Assembly: GCA_964527925.1 (NCBI GenBank)
Contig: CAZGQO010000013.1
Coordinates: 4,780-68,779 of the forward strand
Reading direction: 5' to 3'
Source of the DNA: Ch128b sp964527925
Lineage (GTDB): Bacteria; Bacteroidota; Ignavibacteria; Ch128b
DNA length: 64,000 bases
The notes beneath the pieces are model-generated. The model saw only the letters and a program-made list of their open reading frames with translations. It was not told where the DNA came from and ran no database searches. A program made the translations under genes and the position numbers. Shown piece after piece: positions 37,465-46,940 of this stretch. Numbering within the stretch: the stretch's first letter is position 1; each line of letters starts with the position of its first letter.

Positions 37465-39564
37465 ATGGCAATTATGACGAAAATGCGGGATAATATGCCC
37501 GCCATCTTAATCGGTCTTGTCGTAATGTTTTTAATCACAATCATATTCGACTGGGGAATGAATTACCTCGGTCTTCGTTCCGAAAGAAATAACCCCGTTA
37601 TCGGGAAAGTCAATGATAAAGAAATAACTTATACTGAATTTAATCAAATTGTTGATAGAGCACGGGAAAACCAGAAAGCTCAGAGTGGACAGGATATTGA
37701 TGATGATCAACTGCCAGCATTCCGTGATCAGGTGTGGGAATCATATGTAAATCAAATTCTTATCGAACAGGAAGTTGAAAGACTTGGAATTAAAGTAACC
37801 GACGACGAAGTTTATAACATCATTATGGGTGATAATCCACCGGATTTTCTTAAAAGAAATTTTATTGATTCGCTTGGCAACTTTAATCGTCAGCTATATC
37901 AACAAGCCTTAATGGATCCACGAAACAAAGAAGCACTTGTACAGGCAGAAGAAGCTGTTAGACAACAACGACTGCAAGAAAAATTAATCGCATATCTGAA
38001 AGCAACCATTGTTGTTTCCGAAGGTGAAATCAAGAAAAGATTTTATGAACAAAATGTTAAAGCTGATGCAAAATTTGTTTTATTCGATCTCAATTCAATT
38101 AAAGACAATGAAATTTCATACACTGAAGATGATTTAAAAAACTATTACAAAAAAAATATTGATCAATTCAAAGTAGAAGCTCAACGAAAACTTAAATATG
38201 TAGTTTTCAGAAAACAACCAAGCAAAGTCGATTCGCAGGTCGTTTACAAAAACTTACTTGCCATTGCAGAAGAAGCTCAAAAGGATACTGACTTTGCAGG
38301 TTTAATTAAACTCTATACAAATCAAACTTACACAGAAAAACCAATTCTCCATGGTTCACTACCATACGAAGCCGAAGTTGAAATTTATAAACATAAAGTC
38401 GGTGATGTTGTCGGTCCCGTTTTGACTTATCAAGGGTATTCTTTATTCAAGATAGTTCGAGATAGTTTAGGTAAAGATGAATATGTTCATGCCTCGCATA
38501 TTCTTATTTCAATTGGAGTAGATTCATTAGCATCACTTAAGAAAGCCAATGAACTTTTGCAGATGATTAAAAGCGGTGCTGATTTCGCTAAAGTTGCAAA
38601 AGATTATTCGCAGGATCCTTTATCAGCTGCTCGTGGTGGTGACCTTGGCTGGTTTGGCAGAGGAATGATGGTCCCGCCTTTTGAAAAAGCTGCATTCAAT
38701 GCAAAAGTTGGTGAAGTCGTTGGACCAATCAGATCAGATTACGGTTATCACTTAATTAAAGTGCATAACAAGAGCAATAAAATTTTAATTGCCGCTGAGC
38801 TAAATCAACCAATTAAAACATCAGCACAAACTGAAGAAGAGTTATATAATGCTGCACAGGATTTTGTTTACATCGTGAATAAAAACGGTGATTTTGAAAA
38901 AGAAGCTGAGCTGATGAAATATCAAGTTTTAGAGACAAGTGCATTCACAGAAAAAGCTGAATACATTCCTGGAATTGGAATGTACAAACAACTTGTCAAG
39001 TTTGCCTTTGAAAATAAAGTCGGAACAGTCAGTGAAGTTTTTCCAACTGCTCAAGGTTATGTCGTGGTAAAAGTTTCAGAAGCTACTGATGAAAAAATTA
39101 AAAGTTTTGAAGAAGTAAAAGAAACTATTAAACAAAATGTTATCAAAGAAAAGAAATACGAATTACTGAAAAAGAAAGCTGAAGAATATCGAAAGAAAAT
39201 CCAGGCAGAACAGGGACTTGATTATTTGAAAACTATTGATACTTCAATTGTTATTACTCAGACTGGAATGTTTAATTACGGTCAATTTATTGGCGGCGGT
39301 GTAGGAAGAGATTTCGCATTTAACTTTGAAGCTTTCAAACTCAAGGTTGGCGAAGTATCAAAACCAGTAAAAGGCAATCGAGGCTATTACTTAATTGAAC
39401 TTGTATCGAAACAAGATTTTGATAAGACGGCTTTTGATATTCAGAAAAATACTTTGAGAAACCAGATTTATCAGGAAAAACAATCTTCAGTTATTAATAA
39501 TTGGGTAAACGAACTGAAGAAAAAAGCAAAGATTGAAGATTTAAGATTCAAGTTTTATAGATAA
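37465..39564 (+). CDS. ppiD: Peptidyl-prolyl isomerase, PpiD/SurA type
   Basis: This 699-residue protein has one N-terminal membrane helix (MPAILIGLVVMFLITIIFDWG) that anchors it in the inner membrane facing the periplasm. A SurA_N-like chaperone domain follows (VIGKVNDKEITYTEFNQIVD). The parvulin PPIase domain has YVHASHILISIG, GADFAKVAKDYSQDP, GGDLGWFGRGMM and DYGYHLIKVH near residues 345-440. Further parvulin-like segments lie before and after it. It assists folding of exported proteins. The start has AAGGAG eight bases upstream. Confidence 0.9.
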   Translation: MAIMTKMRDNMPAILIGLVVMFLITIIFDWGMNYLGLRSERNNPVIGKVNDKEITYTEFNQIVDRARENQKAQSGQDIDDDQLPAFRDQVWESYVNQILIEQEVERLGIKVTDDEVYNIIMGDNPPDFLKRNFIDSLGNFNRQLYQQALMDPRNKEALVQAEEAVRQQRLQEKLIAYLKATIVVSEGEIKKRFYEQNVKADAKFVLFDLNSIKDNEISYTEDDLKNYYKKNIDQFKVEAQRKLKYVVFRKQPSKVDSQVVYKNLLAIAEEAQKDTDFAGLIKLYTNQTYTEKPILHGSLPYEAEVEIYKHKVGDVVGPVLTYQGYSLFKIVRDSLGKDEYVHASHILISIGVDSLASLKKANELLQMIKSGADFAKVAKDYSQDPLSAARGGDLGWFGRGMMVPPFEKAAFNAKVGEVVGPIRSDYGYHLIKVHNKSNKILIAAELNQPIKTSAQTEEELYNAAQDFVYIVNKNGDFEKEAELMKYQVLETSAFTEKAEYIPGIGMYKQLVKFAFENKVGTVSEVFPTAQGYVVVKVSEATDEKIKSFEEVKETIKQNVIKEKKYELLKKKAEEYRKKIQAEQGLDYLKTIDTSIVITQTGMFNYGQFIGGGVGRDFAFNFEAFKLKVGEVSKPVKGNRGYYLIELVSKQDFDKTAFDIQKNTLRNQIYQEKQSSVINNWVNELKKKAKIEDLRFKFYR

Positions 39565-39588
39565 AATTATCCGTCGTTTAATAGTTTG

Positions 39589-39620
39589 AATGGACGGTAC
39601 TCACCGTCCATTTTTTATTT
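39589..39620 (+). terminator. Intrinsic terminator after ppiD
   Basis: A 10-bp perfect stem (AATGGACGGT, 39589-39598, and ACCGTCCATT, 39603-39612) with the 4-base loop ACTC is followed by a run of six Ts and more T-rich sequence. It sits 25 bases after the ppiD stop. Confidence 0.9.
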
Positions 39621-39641
39621 TTATAGTTCAGGTTTTATACA

Positions 39642-40994
39642 ATGCCCCACTTTAGAATAAACAGCTTAAAATTAAAAAGCTTTGGATTGAGTGAAGAAGA
39701 ATTAATCACTTCTCTAAATAAGATAATTTCTGATGAATTTGATATTCAATCAGAAATTATTGCAGGGAAAAACATATACAAAACAAACTTCCAGATTGGA
39801 AAAACATTAGAACACACACTTGGTTTGATTTATATTCAAAGTAAATCTTCCATGATTTCTGCCCTTGCCCTATCACCAAATGAAAATAATAAAGTACTTG
39901 ATCTATGTTCAGCCCCCGGATCTAAGACTACACTTTTAGCTGAATTAATGAACAATAAAGGATTTATTCTGGCTAATGAAATTTCTTTTGAAAGAATCAA
40001 AGCGTTGATGTTTAATATCGATAGAATTGGTGTGTTGAATACAACAATTTTGAATTATGATGGAATTAGATTGGCAAGTTCATTATCAAATTATTTTGAT
40101 AAAATCTTAGTCGATCCTCCCTGCACAGCACTTGGTAATATCAAGCTCACACCTCAAAAACAAATCGAAAGAAATCTCAGCCGAATCGAAAATCTGACCC
40201 AAATCCAATATCAATTGCTTGTTTCAGCTGCGAAAATGCTTAAGACTGGCGGTGAATTGGTCTACTCTACTTGCACAACCACACTTGAAGAGAATGAATA
40301 TTTAATTCAAAAATTTTTATCGAAATATCCGTTTGAGATTTTGCCTGTTGAATTGGATGGAATTAAATCACATAATGAAACTGGCAAAAAAATAATGAAT
40401 GACTTATTCAACTCAATAAGAATTGATCCAACTGATGATGATGAAGGTTTCTTTATTATTAAACTTAAAAAGGTGAATAATTTTTCTGACGAAGAAACAA
40501 CAATCAATCCACCAATCAAAGATACCATCATTTATGATGGTGAATCAAAACAGGTTAGAGAAATTCTTGATGAACTTAGTGAACATTATGAAATTCAAAG
40601 AAGTTTCTGGGAAAATTTTAATTACATACTTCGAAGCGGCGATATTTTTTTCTTTGCTTCAAATGACTTCTATTACAACAAAATAAATTTCGTTCGATCA
40701 GGGATTAAGCTTGCATCATTTGACAAAAAAACAGGCTGGCGATTAAGTTCAAATGCAATTCAAATTCTTGGGAAAGAAATTACTAAAGAGATAATCGTTC
40801 TGAATTCAATTGAAGACTTAAAATCATATTTCATGGGACAGAAAACAAGAATTGACCATCCTGATTCAGATTTTGTAGTGATAAAGTTTCAGGATTATTT
40901 TCTTGGTGGTGGTAAGATTAAAAATTCAACTTTATTATCATACTTTCCACGAAGCAGAAGAACATTAGAAATAGATTTTAAGTTGTTAGAATAA
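39642..40994 (+). CDS. RsmB/RsmF-family rRNA (cytosine-5) methyltransferase
   Basis: This 450-residue SAM-dependent enzyme probably makes 5-methylcytosine in 16S rRNA. It has SAM motif I LDLCSAPGSKTTLLAEL, motif IV VDPPC and motif VI YSTCTTTLEENE, giving both cysteines of the RNA m5C mechanism. The C-terminal 150 residues form a PUA-like RNA-binding part (ILRSGDIFFFASND, KLASFDKKTGWRLS) as in RsmF. The ATG follows the ppiD terminator, so transcription must begin close to the gene. It is convergent with the next gene, with 3 bases between stops. Confidence 0.87.
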   Translation: MPHFRINSLKLKSFGLSEEELITSLNKIISDEFDIQSEIIAGKNIYKTNFQIGKTLEHTLGLIYIQSKSSMISALALSPNENNKVLDLCSAPGSKTTLLAELMNNKGFILANEISFERIKALMFNIDRIGVLNTTILNYDGIRLASSLSNYFDKILVDPPCTALGNIKLTPQKQIERNLSRIENLTQIQYQLLVSAAKMLKTGGELVYSTCTTTLEENEYLIQKFLSKYPFEILPVELDGIKSHNETGKKIMNDLFNSIRIDPTDDDEGFFIIKLKKVNNFSDEETTINPPIKDTIIYDGESKQVREILDELSEHYEIQRSFWENFNYILRSGDIFFFASNDFYYNKINFVRSGIKLASFDKKTGWRLSSNAIQILGKEITKEIIVLNSIEDLKSYFMGQKTRIDHPDSDFVVIKFQDYFLGGGKIKNSTLLSYFPRSRRTLEIDFKLLE

Positions 40995-40997
40995 AAA

Positions 40998-41945
40998 TTA
41001 TAGAATGAATGTCTCACCAACTTCGTACAGCACAACTTTAGTTTTATATTTTGGTGCTGAGTTTCTTAGCCATTGAATTGGTTCATCAAAAGGTTCTCTT
41101 CCGTGTGGAAAAGTTCTGGTATGCATCGGGACAAAATATTTTGCGTTTATATCGTCTGCCATCTTGAGTGCTTCTTCTGGATTACAATGAGTAAATCGCC
41201 ATGGATTATATGCACCAATCGGCATCATTGCGATATCAATATTTTCTGAATTATACGGTTTGTACAATTCTGTGTAAGCGGTATCTCCGGCAAACAAAAT
41301 TTTCTTGCCATTTTTTTCAAGAATATAGGAGTTGTAACTGCGGCCAGTTTTGAATCCCTTTGATCTATCATTTTCCCATGGATACCGCCAGCCAAAATGT
41401 TTAACCTTGATAGCTTTAATTTTTAATCCATTCAATTCAACTGATTCATCCCAATCAAGTTCAATAATCTTTTCGAATAGTAAATCTTCAAAGATATCTT
41501 TTGTTTTATAAGCAGTAACTACACGAATTTTGTTTGGGAATTTTTCTGAAAAGTATTTCAAAGTTGGATAATCGAGATGATCAAAATGAGCATGGGAAAG
41601 CAAAATCAAATCTGGTTGTGGAATTTTTTCAGCTCGAACTGCTGGTGCAACTATTCTCTTGGGTCCAAGATTTGTGACTAAAGCATATAATCCTATTCTG
41701 TTAGAAAAAACAGGATCAGTCAAAATTTTTGTACCGTAGAAGTTGATAAAAAATGTGGAATGTCCAATCCAGCAAAGTGAAATTTTTTTATCACTCCATG
41801 AGTAAATATCAGGTTTAAATGGAGCTTCCCTTGGTTCGAGTCCTTCGCTTTCAAAAGGATTACTAAATTTTGAATTAGTTAAAATCAATCCCAGTGATGA
41901 GAGAGAAAACAATTTTAAAAAACTTCTACGATAAAGTTTTTTCAT
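40998..41945 (-). CDS. Tat-exported metallo-beta-lactamase-fold hydrolase (NAPE-PLD/UlaG-like)
   Basis: This 315-residue enzyme has the zinc motif HAHFDHLD plus GHSTFFINFYGTKILTDPVF, FAGDTAY and a late VPMHTRTF. This is the pattern of the phospholipase-D-like MBL group. The N-terminus YRRSFLKLFSLSSLGLIL matches the twin-arginine RRxFLK consensus, so it is probably folded and metallated in the cytoplasm before export. The substrate, perhaps a phosphodiester or lactone, is unknown. The ATG overlaps the upstream transporter stop (ATGA). Confidence 0.83.
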   Translation of the reverse strand: MKKLYRRSFLKLFSLSSLGLILTNSKFSNPFESEGLEPREAPFKPDIYSWSDKKISLCWIGHSTFFINFYGTKILTDPVFSNRIGLYALVTNLGPKRIVAPAVRAEKIPQPDLILLSHAHFDHLDYPTLKYFSEKFPNKIRVVTAYKTKDIFEDLLFEKIIELDWDESVELNGLKIKAIKVKHFGWRYPWENDRSKGFKTGRSYNSYILEKNGKKILFAGDTAYTELYKPYNSENIDIAMMPIGAYNPWRFTHCNPEEALKMADDINAKYFVPMHTRTFPHGREPFDEPIQWLRNSAPKYKTKVVLYEVGETFIL

Positions 41946-42799
41946 TTCTCAATCAACTTATTGTTAAACATTCTTTTTCTTTCGGTAATAATTGTTCGAG
42001 TTGTAATAGTTGTTAAAATAATCAGTCCGCCAAGTATTGCAAACGGCGAAGGTTTTTCTCCATAACCAATGTAAACCCAGATTGGATTCATAACTGGTTC
42101 AATCATTGCAATCAAAGCAGCTTCAATTCCTTCAATTCTTTTTATTGAATATGTAAATACAGCATAAGCAAGTCCAATCTGAAAAATCCCAAGATAAGCT
42201 ATCATAAATAAATCTTTCATTTCGATTTTAAATTCTGGATACACAAAATTGAAACATAGAATTGGAATTAAAATGTTCCCCCAGAAAATTGCCGGTACCC
42301 GATATGACTCATCGCTTTTTCTTATTCCAATTAAAAATGCGGCAAAACAAATACCAGAAAGAAGAGCAACAAGATTCCCTTCGTAATGGGATGGAGATAT
42401 TTCGCCAACAAAAAATAAAGTCATTCCTGCAAAGGCAATAATTACTGAAGTCACATTAATTTTTCTTAAAGGTGTTTTCAAAATTAGAGGCTCAAAAATT
42501 AACACATAAATTGGCGCGGTGTATTGTAAAAAAATTGCATTTGCAGCGGTTGTAAGTTTTGTTGCAACAACAAAGAGAATTAATATTCCTGCATAAAACA
42601 CACTGTTAATAAAAACACTAACATTAAATACCAGAGCTTTTTTTCTAAATAAGATAAAAAAGGTTAGTGCTGAAAAAATTGATCTATAAAATGATAACTG
42701 GTATGCATCGAGAGAAATAAGCTTAATGAATAAACCACCTGTACTCCATAACAGAGCGGCAATGATTATTGCAGCAATTCCTTTTTGATGTGAAGTCAT
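41942..42799 (-). CDS. EamA/DMT-family transporter
   Basis: This 285-residue inner-membrane protein has about ten hydrophobic helices in two EamA repeats. The first begins GIAAIIIAALLWSTGGLFIK and the second near GICFAAFLIGIRKSD, with the typical IEPVMNPIWVYIGYGE before the last helices. Members export amino acids or other metabolites. The substrate is unknown. CTGGAG lies seven bases before the ATG. It is coupled to the MBL-fold gene through ATGA. Confidence 0.85.
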   Translation of the reverse strand: MTSHQKGIAAIIIAALLWSTGGLFIKLISLDAYQLSFYRSIFSALTFFILFRKKALVFNVSVFINSVFYAGILILFVVATKLTTAANAIFLQYTAPIYVLIFEPLILKTPLRKINVTSVIIAFAGMTLFFVGEISPSHYEGNLVALLSGICFAAFLIGIRKSDESYRVPAIFWGNILIPILCFNFVYPEFKIEMKDLFMIAYLGIFQIGLAYAVFTYSIKRIEGIEAALIAMIEPVMNPIWVYIGYGEKPSPFAILGGLIILTTITTRTIITERKRMFNNKLIEK

Positions 42800-43001
42800 A
42801 AATCTCCAGAAAATTTATTATAAAAATTAATTAATTTCTTATAAAGAAATTGTTCTGACAAATAAATTGATTTGATTATACTTGATGTTAGTTGCAATAA
42901 TAATCATTTCATAAACCTTACAACATTTGATTAAAAGGTATATTGAACTTATCAAAATTTTTATAGATTTTTTGAATATAAAACAATCTAATGGAGTTAC
43001 T

Positions 43002-43718
43002 ATGTATCTTACTCGGCTCGTTCTCTTCTTTTCGATTTTTCTTTCACTCAATCTTTCACACGCACAATGGGGATTACTAAGAACCCTTGGCGTAGGTGGC
43101 GGAATTCATTTTGGCGTTTTACGCCCATCTATGAACGACTTAAATAATGAATTCAAAAAAGCAGGTTTACCAGAATTCAACAAACCATTTTTAGGTTTTG
43201 GTGGCGGTGGGAATATATCGCTCGGAGGAATTAGAATCGGCGGATATGGTATTGGTGGTTCCCAGTCCGATGAGAAAACCAGAAACTTCGCTGGAAATTT
43301 CTACACAACTAAAGTTAATATTGACTATGGAATTGGATTTGGAACAATTGGATATGAGATACTTAAAAATAAAAAATATTCAATCAGTCTAGATTTGGGA
43401 ATTGGCGGCGGTGATTTTGATATTTACATATCTGATCGCACAAGTGATTTCAATTATTGGGATGAAACTCTCTTAATTCAGGTAAATTCTACGAACATTT
43501 CCCGAACATTAAATTACTCATTCTTCTCCCTCCAACCATCATTAAACTTCGAATTTTATTATTCTAACCTATTGAAATTTTTTATAGCTGGTGATTATAA
43601 TTTCATTTTAAGCGATAGATGGAGAAAAGATGGTGATTTAAATCTTGTAAATGTTCCAAAATTAAATTTCAATAGTTTCTCTCTTAGAATAGGAATTTAT
43701 GCTGGTTTATTCTTTTAA
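43002..43718 (+). CDS. Hypothetical glycine-rich outer-membrane barrel protein
   Basis: This 238-residue exported protein begins MYLTRLVLFFSIFLSLNLSHAQ, a clear signal peptide, and has GGAG before the ATG. The mature part is glycine-rich with strand-like alternation (FGGGGNISLGGIRIGGYGIG, INYGIGFGTIGYE-like segments) and ends in LRIGIYAGLFF, a barrel-type C-terminus. I cannot name its function. The subtilase gene follows after 20 bases, so the two are probably cotranscribed. Confidence 0.65.
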   Translation: MYLTRLVLFFSIFLSLNLSHAQWGLLRTLGVGGGIHFGVLRPSMNDLNNEFKKAGLPEFNKPFLGFGGGGNISLGGIRIGGYGIGGSQSDEKTRNFAGNFYTTKVNIDYGIGFGTIGYEILKNKKYSISLDLGIGGGDFDIYISDRTSDFNYWDETLLIQVNSTNISRTLNYSFFSLQPSLNFEFYYSNLLKFFIAGDYNFILSDRWRKDGDLNLVNVPKLNFNSFSLRIGIYAGLFF

Positions 43719-43738
43719 TAATTAAAATGGAGAAAAAC

Positions 43739-46609
43739 ATGAGACTATCAAAATTATTTATCGTTATAATTTTAGCTTTACTAATTTCAGGATTTTCTTC
43801 AGAACAGAACGATTCTGAATTTGTTATTCAAAATGGTGATTTACTTTACGCATCTAACGAACTAATCATAAAATTCAAATCGAATGTAAATCTTGAAAGC
43901 AATAGATTAAGTTTAATTTCAACAATGATGAGTTTATTTAATGAATTATCAATAAAATCAATTAAACCAATTTTTACTGAAAAACAGAATTCCTTACTGA
44001 AAGACAATGTTGGTATTGATCGAATTTATTCTTTGAAGTACGAAGGTAACTTAGATCCATTAATCATTTCAAGAAAATTGAAAAACTTAGAAATGATAGA
44101 ATACATTGAGCCCAGATTCATTTATAAAGTTGATTTTACACCAAATGATCCAAATATCTCAAATCAAAACTATCTGAACATTATTAAAGCATACGATGCC
44201 TGGGATGTTTCAAAAGGTGATTCCGCTGTTGTTATTGGAATTGTTGATACTGGTGTTTACTGGAATCATCCTGACCTTAATCCAAATATCTGGATCAACA
44301 TCGATGAAATTCCAAACAACAACATTGATGATGACAATAATGGTTATGTTGATGATTATCGAGGATGGGATTTTGGCGGACTAGATGGAACTCCTGACAA
44401 TGATCCAAAAGAAGATGGAGCTTATCACGGGACACATGTAGCTGGAATAGCATCTGCATCTACAAATAATGGAATTGGTGTTGCTGGCGTTGGATTCAAA
44501 TCTAAAATTATGGCAGTCAAAACTGCGAGAGACGATAAAAAGGATCCATCAAGTGGAAGTCCTTATATCTGGTACGGCTATGAAGGAATAGTATACGCTG
44601 CTGATAATAGTGCTCATGTAATTAACTGCAGCTGGGGCGGCAGTGGTTTCTCTCAATTTGGACAGGATATAATAAACTATGCAACAAATAAAGGTTCTCT
44701 TGTCGTTGCTGCTGCGGGAAATTCAAACTCAAGTTCTGAACATTTTCCTTCTGGTTATCAGAACGCTCTATCCGTTGCGGCAACAAATCCAAATGATATT
44801 AAATCATCCTACTCAAATTATGGATTCTCGATCGATGTTTGCGCACCCGGAGATAATATTTATAATACCTGGAGCAATAATACATATGCATTTCTCTCAG
44901 GAACATCAATGGCATCACCAGTTGCTGCTGGAATTGCAGGACTCGTTAAAGCAAGATATCCTAATTATTCCCCAATTCAGATTGGTGAAAAAATAAGAGT
45001 CGGTTGTGATGATATTTATTCAATCAATCCAGCTTACCAATACATGCTTGGTAAAGGAAGAGTAAACGCATTAAAATCTTTGCAGGATAGTTTTAACAAA
45101 TCTGTAAGAATGTTAACATATTCATTGAACGATCAAGCACCATATGGAAATGGTAATGGAATACTTGAACCAAACGAAGAAGCTCTTATTGTTGTAAACT
45201 TCAAAAATATACTTGAGGGTACTTCAAATCTTGTAATAAATCTTTCTTCATTGACAGGTGGAATAACTGTACTTTCTGGTTCTTTTACGGCTGGCTCAAA
45301 AAATACTGGCGAAAGTTTTTCAAATAATTCTACACCTTATCGTATTAAAGCGGCAAGTACAATTGGAACTGACTTAAATGTTAGATTGCTTCTTAATTTT
45401 TCAGATGGAACATATACTGATTGGCAAGTAATCAATTTTATCGCAAATCCAAGTTATGTAATTTCAAATAATAACAATGTAAAACTAACTATAGGTAGTC
45501 GTGGTAATCTGGCTTTTAATGATTATCCAAACAACACACAGGGTGAAGGATTTAAGTATAAAACCAGTAATAACTTGTTGTTTGAAGGAGCTTTAATTAC
45601 TGGAGTTAGCTCAACAAAAATTTCTGATGTTGCAAGAAATAACAGCGGCAACGCTCAAAGTAACGATTTCATTACAATCACTCCAGTTAAAATATCACAA
45701 CCTGGAACGGTGGCTGATCTGCAAGCAACTTCTCTGTTCAATGATGATGGTGCAGGAACAAATAAGATTGGAATTAGAGTTCTACTCAACTCTTATTCGT
45801 ATGCTAATTCTCCTTATGAGGATTTTATAATCTTACATTACAAATTCATTAATACTACTTCAACTCAAATTACTAATTTTCATGCAGGATTATTTTTTGA
45901 TTGGGATTTAATTACTGGAAGTGGAGATAACGATGTTGCAAGGTGGGATAATGTGAATAAATTTGGATATGTTTATAATCAACCTGGAACGGTTTCATAT
46001 TATGTTGGTGCTGGTTTGCTTTCTCACACTAATTATCATTTCAGAGCAATTCTAAACCAGGGCGGTGACGGAGGTTGGGGAATTTATGATGGTTTTACTG
46101 ATGCAGAGAAATGGGAATCGATCAGTGGCGGCGTAATTAAAACTCAAGCTGGTGCCGGTGATGTCTCTTTTGTAGTTGCGTCAGGTCCTCATACAATCAA
46201 TCCCAACGATACATTGAGTATTGCTTTCTCAATAGTCGCAGGTGATGATTTGAATTCACTTCAGACGCATTTTAATTCATCCAAACAAAAATGGAATCAA
46301 ATCATTACAAGCGTTGATGAGAAACCTTCTTTACTTCAGTATGTATATCAACTATATCAAAATTATCCGAACCCATTTAATCCATCGACAAAAATTAAGT
46401 TTTCAATCAAAGAAACAGGATTTGCAAAAATATCTTTGTACGATATACTTGGTAAAAAAATAACTGAATTGATTAATGCAGAAATAAAGCATGGTGAACA
46501 TGAAATAATAGTCGATGCTGAAAAATTGAATTTACCTGCAGGAATTTATTTCTATGAATTATCGGTTAATAATTTCAAATCAATTCGCAAGATGATTTAT
46601 TTGAAATGA
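43739..46609 (+). CDS. Secreted S8 subtilisin-like protease with T9SS C-terminal sorting domain
   Basis: This 956-residue extracellular serine protease has a signal peptide, a prodomain (about 30-135) and a subtilase domain with Asp170 (GIVDTGV), His233 (HGTHVAG) and Ser390 (SGTSMASP). Beta-rich modules follow. The last 80 residues are a type A T9SS sorting domain (YQNYPNPFNPSTKI, then LPAGIYFYEL, ending KMIYLK). The domain directs secretion and surface attachment through a type IX system encoded elsewhere. I start at the ATG at 43739 because GGAGA lies six bases before it. An ATG at 43727 in frame overlaps that site and is less likely. Confidence 0.93.
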   Translation: MRLSKLFIVIILALLISGFSSEQNDSEFVIQNGDLLYASNELIIKFKSNVNLESNRLSLISTMMSLFNELSIKSIKPIFTEKQNSLLKDNVGIDRIYSLKYEGNLDPLIISRKLKNLEMIEYIEPRFIYKVDFTPNDPNISNQNYLNIIKAYDAWDVSKGDSAVVIGIVDTGVYWNHPDLNPNIWINIDEIPNNNIDDDNNGYVDDYRGWDFGGLDGTPDNDPKEDGAYHGTHVAGIASASTNNGIGVAGVGFKSKIMAVKTARDDKKDPSSGSPYIWYGYEGIVYAADNSAHVINCSWGGSGFSQFGQDIINYATNKGSLVVAAAGNSNSSSEHFPSGYQNALSVAATNPNDIKSSYSNYGFSIDVCAPGDNIYNTWSNNTYAFLSGTSMASPVAAGIAGLVKARYPNYSPIQIGEKIRVGCDDIYSINPAYQYMLGKGRVNALKSLQDSFNKSVRMLTYSLNDQAPYGNGNGILEPNEEALIVVNFKNILEGTSNLVINLSSLTGGITVLSGSFTAGSKNTGESFSNNSTPYRIKAASTIGTDLNVRLLLNFSDGTYTDWQVINFIANPSYVISNNNNVKLTIGSRGNLAFNDYPNNTQGEGFKYKTSNNLLFEGALITGVSSTKISDVARNNSGNAQSNDFITITPVKISQPGTVADLQATSLFNDDGAGTNKIGIRVLLNSYSYANSPYEDFIILHYKFINTTSTQITNFHAGLFFDWDLITGSGDNDVARWDNVNKFGYVYNQPGTVSYYVGAGLLSHTNYHFRAILNQGGDGGWGIYDGFTDAEKWESISGGVIKTQAGAGDVSFVVASGPHTINPNDTLSIAFSIVAGDDLNSLQTHFNSSKQKWNQIITSVDEKPSLLQYVYQLYQNYPNPFNPSTKIKFSIKETGFAKISLYDILGKKITELINAEIKHGEHEIIVDAEKLNLPAGIYFYELSVNNFKSIRKMIYLK

Positions 46610-46636
46610 AAAGCAAAAGATAAATTCGATATTCAG

Positions 46637-46666
46637 AATCCCCGAACAAAGTCGGGGATTTTTATT
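46637..46666 (+). terminator. Intrinsic terminator after the subtilase gene
   Basis: A 9-bp stem (AATCCCCGA, 46637-46645, and TCGGGGATT, 46652-46660) with a 6-base loop is followed by TTTTATTTT. It ends the barrel-subtilase transcript. Confidence 0.88.
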
Positions 46667-46890
46667 TTGAATAAAATATTGTCTGAATTATTCCTAATGT
46701 TTTTGAGAAATTATTAGGGCAACCAATCGATTTAAGGAATTTCCAACTTTAATGATGAGTTGAGGTGAGAATTTTAAGAGTCAATGTGTCGTATTGAACT
46801 TTCACTTTCCTAAAATAACTATCACTTAATCTTATATCTCAAAACCTCTTTAATTTTTCCACTTAAGGTTTTATAGGAAAAATTTAAAAT

Positions 46891-46920
46891 AAAAAAGCCG
46901 TCCAGGTGGACGGCTTTTTT
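46891..46920. terminator. Symmetric terminator downstream of the OmpA gene
   Basis: The sequence reads AAAAAAGCCGTCCA, two bases, then TGGACGGCTTTTTT: a near-perfect 30-base palindrome with a GC-rich core and T-runs on both strands. It lies 20 bases past the OmpA stop on the minus strand and can also stop plus-strand transcription. Confidence 0.92.
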
Positions 46921-46940
46921 ACTAAACATCTATTCAGTTC

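Larger units (their letters stand above)
46610..46940. other. 331-base gene-free gap between convergent genes
   Basis: Apart from the two terminators at 46637-46666 and 46891-46920, I see nothing convincing here: no tRNA-like fold, no open frame with a ribosome binding site, no repeat. The middle 225 bases are AT-rich. Confidence 0.7.

Noticed and set aside
42839..43051. Minus-strand open frame in the gap before the barrel gene at 43002
   Set aside because: It has no ribosome binding site or similarity and overlaps the signal peptide region of a well-supported gene.
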